Shown here: positions 58,546 to 64,000 of the stretch, piece by piece | How positions within the stretch are numbered: the first letter of the stretch is position 1 | How the letters are laid out: each line of letters opens with the position of its first letter | Origin: Mycobacterium sp. | GTDB taxonomy: Bacteria; Actinomycetota; Actinomycetes; Mycobacteriales; Mycobacteriaceae | Direction of reading: 5' to 3' | Assembly: GCA_003987775.1 (NCBI GenBank) | Contig: RXJD01000009.1 | Span: 124,001-188,000 of the forward strand | DNA length: 64,000 nucleotides | Translations under genes and position numbers: made by a program | The notes under the pieces: generated by a model | What the model saw: the letters and a program-made list of their open reading frames with translations, nothing else | What the model was told of the DNA's origin: nothing | The model's database searches: none

Positions 58546-59691
58546 TCATGCATTGGCCGGACTGGGTGTTGGCGGTGCCACCAGGCGACCGGTGAGCAAG
58601 CTCCGTACCCAGTTCACGCCTTCGTTGACGTCGTACGGGGAATAGTGCGGGTTCGGTTTGTCGTGGACGAAGACGACCCCGGAGATGATCGCCTCGATGA
58701 TGGCCCAAATCTCTTCGAGGGGCCGGCTGAACAGCTTGCTGATCTGGAACGCCAGCGAGATCGGGTCCGAGAAGAAGTCGCCGCGGGCGGCGGCCTGGTA
58801 CACCGCCGCTTTCGCCTTGCTGGCGTTGTCGTCGCCGTTCTCGGCGAAGATGTCGCCCTCGCGGTAGACGTCCATCCAGTTGTCCGGCTTGACCGGGAAG
58901 CCGGGCAGGCCGAAGCGCCGGTAGGGATCCAGGCCATGTGTTCCAGTCTTTTTGATCCAACCGGTGGCCCAGGGAGCGATGCTGTCGGTTTGACGGCACG
59001 GGTTGCCGTAAGCCAGGACGCCGAGTAGGTCGGCCTCACGCCACTCGAGCGGCTTGCCTGGTGCGAGATGGTTCATCCAGAAGTCGAAGCCGACGATGGC
59101 ACCCTGACTGAATATCCCGAGCACCCACTTGGTGCCCGCCGGGAACGGCACCCCGTTGTCCATTACGGTCGCCCCGACCAGGCGGGCGAGTTCGTTCTCC
59201 CCGCTGGCGTTGTCGAACGGGAGGGCCGCGTTGTTATAGGCGATCGGCTGATGGCGGCACCGCCCCTCGCCTTCCAGCTGAGTCGCCGTGTCGGCCACCG
59301 GGCCGAAGAACATGTCCGACTGGTGCCCTTCGACGGTGAACATGATCGGCAGGGTCGGCGCGGAGCCCGAGCGCACCCTGTCACCGGTTCCGGGCGCCGG
59401 ATAGCTGCCCAGCCGTTGCCGCACAGCGAGATTGGCGACCGCACGCCCGCTCGCGTCGCGGATGATCGGCAACCCGGTGCGCTGACAGAACTGTTCGACC
59501 GCGCGGGCCACCAGTTCGTCGTAGTTCGGTTGGGCTACCACTCCCAGATCGCGCGCCCACTGATATTTGTCGTGCAGTTTGGCCGTCAGCAGCGTGATCG
59601 CATCCCAGTTCGGGGCGTCGCGCGGGGTGTCGGGACTGTCGACGTCACCCACTCCCAAACCGATCCACTGTCCGTTCGCGTCATTCGCCAT
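58546..59691 (-). CDS. Lysin B-like mycolylarabinogalactan esterase
   Basis: A 381-residue protein resembling mycobacteriophage Lysin B, which cuts the ester link between mycolic acids and arabinogalactan. The N-terminal 110 residues (LLTAKLHDKYQWARDLGVVAQPNYDELVARAVEQFCQRTGLP) look like a peptidoglycan-binding domain. The hydrolase part has GIFSQGAIVGFDFW (nucleophile elbow; phages have GYSQG), a later Asp-rich stretch and HYSPYDV near the C-terminus as possible His. ATG 59691. First gene of the three-gene operon. It has no signal peptide, as in phage lysins. Confidence 0.82.
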   Translation of the reverse strand: MANDANGQWIGLGVGDVDSPDTPRDAPNWDAITLLTAKLHDKYQWARDLGVVAQPNYDELVARAVEQFCQRTGLPIIRDASGRAVANLAVRQRLGSYPAPGTGDRVRSGSAPTLPIMFTVEGHQSDMFFGPVADTATQLEGEGRCRHQPIAYNNAALPFDNASGENELARLVGATVMDNGVPFPAGTKWVLGIFSQGAIVGFDFWMNHLAPGKPLEWREADLLGVLAYGNPCRQTDSIAPWATGWIKKTGTHGLDPYRRFGLPGFPVKPDNWMDVYREGDIFAENGDDNASKAKAAVYQAAARGDFFSDPISLAFQISKLFSRPLEEIWAIIEAIISGVVFVHDKPNPHYSPYDVNEGVNWVRSLLTGRLVAPPTPSPANA

Positions 59692-59905
59692 GTGGATCTC
59701 CTGCCTGACTGCCAGGACGAAAGTTCGGCCAGATGCCCTGGAGTGTCTGGCGTCGGCCCCCTCGCCAACAGCGACTTCGCCTATCGCCCATGATCTTCAC
59801 CACCCCGCCCGGAAGGGATGCTTTGATCACAGCACCGGAGCGAACACGTCGATAGAGTCGAAAGTCCTAATGTGATTCAGTTTGTGCAGCAACGGAATTG
59901 AGGTG

Positions 59906-60472
59906 CTAATCGAGTACTTTCCAGGAGTTGGGACCGCCCTCCGCGGCCGAGCTGGTGCCGGACTCCACCCCCGAACAACTACCGCTGCGGGTTGTCCGCC
60001 ATTGCCCCGGACCGGAGTGGTCGAGCACGGTTCCGTCCAGGCTGAACTCGAAGGTGGTCGGCACCGACGTGTCCGTCTGCCATCGGCAGCGCGGGTCGTT
60101 CGCGTCGTGGCCGGTCTGATGAGTCGTCCACGTCCCCGTCATCGTCATCCCGGACAAGGTGCCGGTGAAGCTTCCGGTGTACGTATCCGCTTGATATGGC
60201 TGGTCCCAAGTCGCTGTGCAGGTGACCGCGGTGTCGACGACGTGGCAGTCCTGCACCGGCCCGTAGCTGTCACCACCGATCCGGAAGTGCTTCATCGGCG
60301 GCAGGCCGGCACCGTTCTGGTCCCGCGAGGTGGTGGTGCTGGAGGTAGTGCTGGATGGTCCAGTGATGATCGTGAACGGCGCAACCGCAGGCTTACTCGG
60401 TGTCGAGCCGCAGCCCGCGAGCGCGAATGCCGTCGACGCTGCCGCAACGGACCGAAATAAGTTTGCCCACAT
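59906..60472 (-). CDS. Lipoprotein of unknown function
   Basis: A 188-residue protein with lipobox ALAGC at residues 17-21 after a hydrophobic signal, then a Ser/Thr linker (SSTTSSTTTSRD) and a beta-rich domain: FRIGGDSYGPVQDCHVVDTAVTCTATWDQPYQADTYTGSFTGTLSGMTMTGTWTTHQTG. Three or more Cys may form disulfides. It lies upstream of the lysin operon in the same direction but 214 bp away, so it may be separate. Confidence 0.75.
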   Translation of the reverse strand: MWANLFRSVAAASTAFALAGCGSTPSKPAVAPFTIITGPSSTTSSTTTSRDQNGAGLPPMKHFRIGGDSYGPVQDCHVVDTAVTCTATWDQPYQADTYTGSFTGTLSGMTMTGTWTTHQTGHDANDPRCRWQTDTSVPTTFEFSLDGTVLDHSGPGQWRTTRSGSCSGVESGTSSAAEGGPNSWKVLD

Positions 60473-60582
60473 CAGGTTCGCCAGTATCGGCGCCCGCGCA
60501 CATCGCGATTAGAGACTAAGGACCCTGCTTTTCGGGCCATAAGTCAGCCACCCATCCAGACGGGACCGAATAGAGTCAGCAG

Positions 60583-61044
60583 ATGCGGCTATGGCGGTTC
60601 GGGGCGTTGGCTACATTGGGTGCGATGGCGATCTCGGTCGCACCGGCAGTCGCCGCACCCGGTGACCCACCGGTTGATGACCTCGACGGCTATCCGCTCG
60701 CCCCGGGCACCTACACCACCTCGTACCGTTCGTGGGTCTACTTCACCACTCCGGACGGGCGGTCATGCGGCCTCGCCCCCAACGGCGGTCCGGTTGGATG
60801 TGACGCGGTGCCCGCAGACGCCCCACCCGGCACCAACCAAACCTTCGCCGACGCGACCCACCCCGCCGAGTACCGTCATTCGGACACCAAGACTTTCACC
60901 GGCAACGTGACCGTGCTACCCGCTGGATACCGGGTGCAGACCCTCGGCGGTGTGTGCGCGGTCGACAACCAGGGTGCCGTGCACTGCCATACCGAGGGCA
61001 GCCACGGGTTCATTCTGTCGACGAGTCACGGGGTGCTCTGGTAA
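60583..61044 (+). CDS. Secreted mycobacterial protein of unknown function
   Basis: A 153-residue protein with a signal peptide ending APAVAAP, then GDPPVDDLDGYPLAPGTYTTSYRSWVYFTTPDGRSCGLAPNGGPVGCDAVP, and a C-terminal GGVCAVDNQGAVHCHTEGSHGF. Four Cys probably form two disulfides. The pattern 'F-TPDGR-C-' recurs in secreted mycobacterial proteins. Divergent from the lipoprotein gene. No known activity. Confidence 0.78.
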   Translation: MRLWRFGALATLGAMAISVAPAVAAPGDPPVDDLDGYPLAPGTYTTSYRSWVYFTTPDGRSCGLAPNGGPVGCDAVPADAPPGTNQTFADATHPAEYRHSDTKTFTGNVTVLPAGYRVQTLGGVCAVDNQGAVHCHTEGSHGFILSTSHGVLW

Positions 61045-61061
61045 GGGCTGGTTCCTGAGGC

Positions 61062-61364
61062 TTATTCGCCCGGCTCCTTGAGTTCTGCCTGCCATCGAGC
61101 GCGGCGCTGTTCTTCGCTCGCCTCCCACCATGGCGGTGAACCACGCTCCCCCAGAGCAACTTTCGTAGCATTGACACCCGCGCGGGCGGTCGACTCCGCA
61201 GGCGTTCCCTTGGTGCGACGCACCTCCCGGCGCCAGGCCATCAATATCCGGACGAGCTCTTGCCTGCGATCGTCGGGAATCGACGGATCCGTTGCGCGCC
61301 ATTTGCGACCGTCAACGACGATGTAGTGCCCGTCATCGGTGGGTTCGGGTGCTCGATTGGAAAT
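61062..61364 (-). CDS. Small basic protein with probable ATT start codon
   Basis: One open frame from 61364 to 61062, 100 codons, with no ATG, GTG or TTG before residue 41. It starts ISNRAPEPTDDGHYIVVDG, then RKWRATDPSIPDDRRQELV, then AGVNATKVALGERGSPPWWEAS. That pattern matches small mycobacterial proteins annotated as 'biopolymer transporter Tol', whose N-terminus includes the GxY-VVDGRKWRATDPSIP part. A stop (TAG) lies directly upstream, overlapping an AGGAG site (minus strand, 61375-61371) spaced 6 nt from ATT. A standard caller would start at 61244 or 61241 and lose 40 residues. Confidence 0.68.
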   Translation of the reverse strand: MSNRAPEPTDDGHYIVVDGRKWRATDPSIPDDRRQELVRILMAWRREVRRTKGTPAESTARAGVNATKVALGERGSPPWWEASEEQRRARWQAELKEPGE

Positions 61365-61370
61365 GCGCCA

Positions 61371-61375
61371 CTCCT
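61371..61375 (-). promoter_or_regulatory. Ribosome-binding site that points to an ATT start
   Basis: AGGAG on the minus strand (plus-strand CTCCT) is 6 nt upstream of ATT at 61364. No conventional start codon follows within 100 nt in that frame. The site supports ATT as initiator. Confidence 0.5.
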
Positions 61376-61536
61376 ATCAGCCGACACTCTGGATACCCAC
61401 CGCCATCGGGGCGGACACCGAACGCCTGAAGCTCCGCCGCGGCCTTCGAGCACCAAACAGTGTCTTTGGTCCTTCGGCTTGCATCTCTTCGGCCCTGATA
61501 GTCACTACCGCGCTGAGTGATGCTGCGGGTGGGTAA

Positions 61537-62460
61537 ATGGCCGATCAGAAAAGAGCCGACATGTGGCATCCACCACGCGGCGCGATCCTGGTATGCGTTG
61601 ATGGCTCGGCCGCGGCGCTGGGTGCCGTCCGATGGGCGGCTCGCGATGCGGTGCTGCGGGGCGCCCCTTTGGCTCTGGTCCACATCTCCGACGCCGCCTT
61701 GCCGGAGTGGTTCGAGATCGCCGCGCCGCCCGGCTTCAGGCAATGGCAGGGGCAGCGGGCCCGCGATTTCATCGCGACGGCGATCACGGTCGCCGAGGAG
61801 TGCACTGCGGCGTCGGGACCCGTGCAGATCGATAGCCAGGTGTTCAATTCGGCCATCGTCCCGACGCTCGTGGGCCTCTCCGCAGAGGTGGAGATGCTCG
61901 TGGTCGGCCACCGCGGACATGGCGGTGTGTTGGCCGGTGGCGGCCTGGGCTCGGTGAGTTCGGCACTGGTCTACCACGCGCATTGTGCGGTCGCCGTGAC
62001 CCACGACGATCAAACCGTGAACGGCCATGTCGCACGGGCGCCGGTGTTGGTGGGCATCGATGGCTCACCGGCATCGGAAGCGGCGACGGCCATTGCATTT
62101 TCGGAAGCATCGCGTCGAGGTGTCGCCCTCATGGCCTTGCACGTGTGGACCGAACCCTGGGTTTCCGGCTACTGGGGATCGTTCCAGGACGCGACGTGGG
62201 ACGCTCGGCTATCCGAGGAGGAGGAGAGCCTCGCTGAGCGGCTGGCCGGTTGGCCCGAACGCTATCCGGAGGTGCCGATCCGGCGCATCATCGAAATTGG
62301 CGATCCCGCAAGGTGTTTGATCGAGGCTTCCAAGCAGGCACAGCTGCTCGTGGTCGGCAGCCACGGCTGCAGCTGGTTCCGCGGCAAGCTGCTGGGATCG
62401 GTCGGGGCGGCGGCCGTCAGCAGGGCGAAGGTGCCCGTGATCGTCGCGCGTCAGTCCTGA
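61537..62460 (+). CDS. Tandem universal stress protein
   Basis: A 307-residue protein with two UspA domains, about residues 15-150 (ILVCVDGSAAALGAVRWAARDA; VVGHRGHGGVLAGGGLGSVSSALVYHAHCAVAV) and 165-305 (VLVGIDGSPASEAATAIAFSEA; VVGSHGCSWFRGKLLGSVGAAAVSRAKVPVIV). Both contain the G-x2-G-x9-G-S type ATP-binding loop. The tandem form is typical of the dormancy-regulated USPs of mycobacteria. A possible DosR half-site upstream is too weak to list. Confidence 0.92.
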   Translation: MADQKRADMWHPPRGAILVCVDGSAAALGAVRWAARDAVLRGAPLALVHISDAALPEWFEIAAPPGFRQWQGQRARDFIATAITVAEECTAASGPVQIDSQVFNSAIVPTLVGLSAEVEMLVVGHRGHGGVLAGGGLGSVSSALVYHAHCAVAVTHDDQTVNGHVARAPVLVGIDGSPASEAATAIAFSEASRRGVALMALHVWTEPWVSGYWGSFQDATWDARLSEEEESLAERLAGWPERYPEVPIRRIIEIGDPARCLIEASKQAQLLVVGSHGCSWFRGKLLGSVGAAAVSRAKVPVIVARQS

Positions 62461-62477
62461 ATGCCAGATGGCTCACG

Positions 62478-63290
62478 CTAAGCCGGGTTGGCGAAAACCG
62501 GCCGCTCCCCGGACATTCCAGCGACCACAGCAGCGATTTGGTTGGGCGAGCCGATCAGTCCGGTTTGCAACTCTGATTCGAGCGCGAGAGCAGCCGCGGG
62601 GTCATTGCTGACCCAGGTCTCGTCGTACAAGCGCTTCGCGGCACGGACGGCATGCGGCGACTTCTGCGCGATCTCGTCCGCGAGCGCCAGCGCCGCCGAC
62701 AACGGGTCCTCGGCGGTTCGGGTGACCAAGCCGAGCTCGGAACCCTCACTGCCGGAAACGATGCGGCCAGTGAACGTCAACTCTTTCGCGACGTCGATAG
62801 GTAGGAGTCTCGGCAACGTCTGTGTGATTCCCATGTCGGGAACGAGGCCCCACTTGATCTCCATGACGCTCAGCTTCGCGTCCGGCGCGGCGATGCGGAT
62901 GTCGGCGCCGAGCGCGATCTGCAGACCGCCGCCGAAGCAGTTGCCGTGGATCGCGGCGATGACTGGCGCCGGTACCAGCGACCAGTCGTAGCTCACGCGC
63001 TGGGCGAGGTTCGCCGGCCCGTCTCCGTCTCGGGTCAACAAGACGCCCGTGCCTCGTTCGCCGCCCATGAAACTTGCCACGTCCAGGCCTGAGCAGAAGC
63101 TCTTGCCCTCGCCGTGCAGCACGACCGCGCGGACCGAGGTATCACGTCGGAGCTGCGCGGCGGCATCCACCAGGCCATCGAACATCGCCTGATCGAGCGC
63201 ATTGTGCTTGTCGGCGCGCACCATCGTTGCCGTTGCCACACCGTTGTCTGCGATCCGAACCCGGACTCTGTCTTCGCTCACGAAGAGCAA
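62478..63290 (-). CDS. Enoyl-CoA hydratase/isomerase (crotonase) family protein
   Basis: A 270-residue crotonase-fold enzyme: MVRADKHNALDQAMFDGLVDAAAQL, oxyanion-hole loops GEGKSFCSGLDVASF and IHGNCFGGGLQIALGADIRIAAPDAKLSVMEIKWGLVPDMG. The second-loop position has GGGLQIALGADIRI. The catalytic Glu positions are not the usual GA-E and E pair, so the reaction (hydratase, isomerase or other) is uncertain. Typically in fatty-acid or side-chain beta-oxidation. Convergent with the tandem USP gene. Confidence 0.9.
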   Translation of the reverse strand: MLFVSEDRVRVRIADNGVATATMVRADKHNALDQAMFDGLVDAAAQLRRDTSVRAVVLHGEGKSFCSGLDVASFMGGERGTGVLLTRDGDGPANLAQRVSYDWSLVPAPVIAAIHGNCFGGGLQIALGADIRIAAPDAKLSVMEIKWGLVPDMGITQTLPRLLPIDVAKELTFTGRIVSGSEGSELGLVTRTAEDPLSAALALADEIAQKSPHAVRAAKRLYDETWVSNDPAAALALESELQTGLIGSPNQIAAVVAGMSGERPVFANPA

Positions 63291-63332
63291 TCTATCGCGG
63301 GCGCCAAACTCAGCGCGCCGGCCGGGACCGCG

Positions 63333-64000
63333 CTAGGTGGCGGGGCGGTAGCGCGCCTCGGCGAACGAGAACAATCCGTAGGCGAAGAGGCCGACGGCAA
63401 TCAGCCAGAGGACCAGCGGTCCCCAGCTCTGGCCGGCGAGTTCGGCCAACAGCCCGGACAATCCTTTGGCGTTCTTCGGGTCGAACGTCAGTCCCGCGAC
63501 GACGAAGAAGAAGCCGACGCCGATGGCCACCAATCCGCTGCCCACGTAACCCGCCCGGCCCAGCGCTTCGATGACCTTGCGCTTGTCCTGGCTCAGGCCT
63601 CCGGTGCGCTTCATGAACTCGCAGTTGATGGCGTGCTTGTAGATCTCGTAGCCACCGAAGCCGATGGCGGCGAGGCCGACGATCAGCACGATCCACCGTC
63701 CGCCGGGCAGGCCCATGACCACCCCGGCGGCATGCTCCTGGCCCTCGCCACCACCGGCGCCGGGGACCGCACCGGCATCGCCGCCCCAGTTCGCGATGAG
63801 AATCGACAGCGACGCCAGCGCCGCACCGCTGTAGAGAACGCCCTTGCCCGCGTATTTGGCCCGATGGCTGCCGTCGGACCCTTCGATCGGATCACCGGAG
63901 ACGGCCTGGCTGAATTTCCACACCACCAGCGCGATCAAAGCCACCGTCAAGGCGATCAGCAGGAACTTGCCGAACGGCGCCTGCGCGACGGTCTGGATCG
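63333..64000 (-). CDS. DUF1206 membrane protein, N-terminus cut by window edge
   Basis: The frame is open to the right edge; 222 codons are seen. The protein has repeated units of two spans: IQTVAQAPFGKFLLIALTVALIALVVWKF, then YAGKGVLYSGAALASLSILI, WIVLIVGLAAIGFGGYEIYKHAINCEFMKRTGG, VGSGLVAIGVGFFFVVAGLTFDP, and LVLWLIAVGLFAYGLFSFAEARYRP. This repeat structure and the FAEARYR end are typical of DUF1206. Function unknown. Confidence 0.87.
   Translation of the reverse strand, partial: IQTVAQAPFGKFLLIALTVALIALVVWKFSQAVSGDPIEGSDGSHRAKYAGKGVLYSGAALASLSILIANWGGDAGAVPGAGGGEGQEHAAGVVMGLPGGRWIVLIVGLAAIGFGGYEIYKHAINCEFMKRTGGLSQDKRKVIEALGRAGYVGSGLVAIGVGFFFVVAGLTFDPKNAKGLSGLLAELAGQSWGPLVLWLIAVGLFAYGLFSFAEARYRPAT

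Noticed and set aside
55804..59793. Long plus-strand frames opposite the lysin operon
   Set aside because: The minus strand carries recognisable hydrolase motifs; the plus frames have no motif and overlap several genes.
59692..59905. Possible regulatory RNA or gene in the 214-bp gap before the lysB-like gene
   Set aside because: It likely holds the lysin operon promoter, but I could not identify hexamers or a conserved structure.
55112..60472. Intact prophage
   Set aside because: No terminase, portal, capsid, tail, repressor or integrase genes and no att-like repeats seen around the lysin operon.
61482..61496. Possible DosR half-site (TTCGGCCCT) before the tandem USP gene
   Set aside because: Only the right half matches; the left half lacks GGGAC. 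Not enough to list as a site.

Overview
The window is high-GC DNA from a mycobacterium. The evidence is four PE-type proteins (one a PE_PGRS, two PE-lipases), several F420-type luciferase-like oxidoreductases, a mycofactocin-type dehydrogenase, a PknF-type kinase, a RicR-type copper box, a DosR-like box and a mycolyl-ester hydrolase of the phage Lysin B family. Genes are packed tightly, with many 4-bp start/stop overlaps, and no stretch over 300 bases lacks a gene. I saw no tRNA, rRNA, CRISPR array, insertion sequence or integrase. The broad metabolic repertoire and the bacteriophytochrome suggest an environmental, non-tuberculous species, but this is inference.

Layout. (1) 1-5.5 kb: a luciferase-like oxidoreductase cut by the left edge, then an arsenic locus: arsC, arsR, and an arsI/cadI - TauD-like dioxygenase - acr3 - luciferase-like operon behind two ArsR-type palindromes, followed by a hemerythrin protein and a 44-codon gene. 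(2) 5.5-12.4 kb: SelO, small membrane proteins, a DUF808 protein, a tocopherol-cyclase-like protein, and a TetR regulator coupled to a PaaK-like ligase. (3) 11.7-19.7 kb: two regulated catabolic operons. One is TetR facing a Rieske oxygenase and two DapB-fold dehydrogenases. The other is HxlR facing an acyl-CoA-dehydrogenase-like flavoprotein, a luciferase-like enzyme and a quinone-reductase-like enzyme. (4) 19.8-26.3 kb: a Met-rich membrane protein behind a RicR-type copper box, secreted proteins, a DUF2236 protein between two paralogous small membrane proteins, a lytic transglycosylase, and an AveC-like protein with a 30-codon partner facing a TetR gene.

(5) 26.3-29.8 kb: a PE_PGRS gene with two GRPLIGNG modules. 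(6) 30-36.2 kb: divergent oxidation operons (aldehyde dehydrogenase, SDR, 3-hydroxyisobutyrate-dehydrogenase-like, TetR; and SDR, two-repeat CMD protein, mycofactocin-type SDR). (7) 36.2-44.4 kb: an unrecognised 711-residue protein, a TetR/SRPBCC pair behind a perfect palindrome, a DUF2855/DUF4345/VOC/M15-peptidase run, and a lipoprotein beta-lactamase-fold hydrolase. (8) 44.4-55.1 kb: a PhyH-like dioxygenase, PE-lipase 1, a Tat lipoprotein amidase, a complete bacteriophytochrome-diguanylate cyclase, a fragment of a zinc alcohol dehydrogenase, a PknF-like kinase with a discoidin-like sensor, a stand-alone E2-type acyltransferase, PE-lipase 2 and a short PE protein.

(9) 55.1-61.4 kb: the most striking locus. 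A Lysin B homologue, an 874-residue multidomain cell-wall hydrolase (M23 peptidase, DUF1906 glycoside-hydrolase-like, phage LysA-type central domain, amidase) and a single-span membrane protein lie in one operon with no other phage genes nearby. Next come a lipoprotein, a secreted protein, and a small gene that appears to use an ATT start codon. (10) 61.5-64 kb: a tandem universal stress protein, a crotonase, and a DUF1206 membrane protein cut by the right edge.
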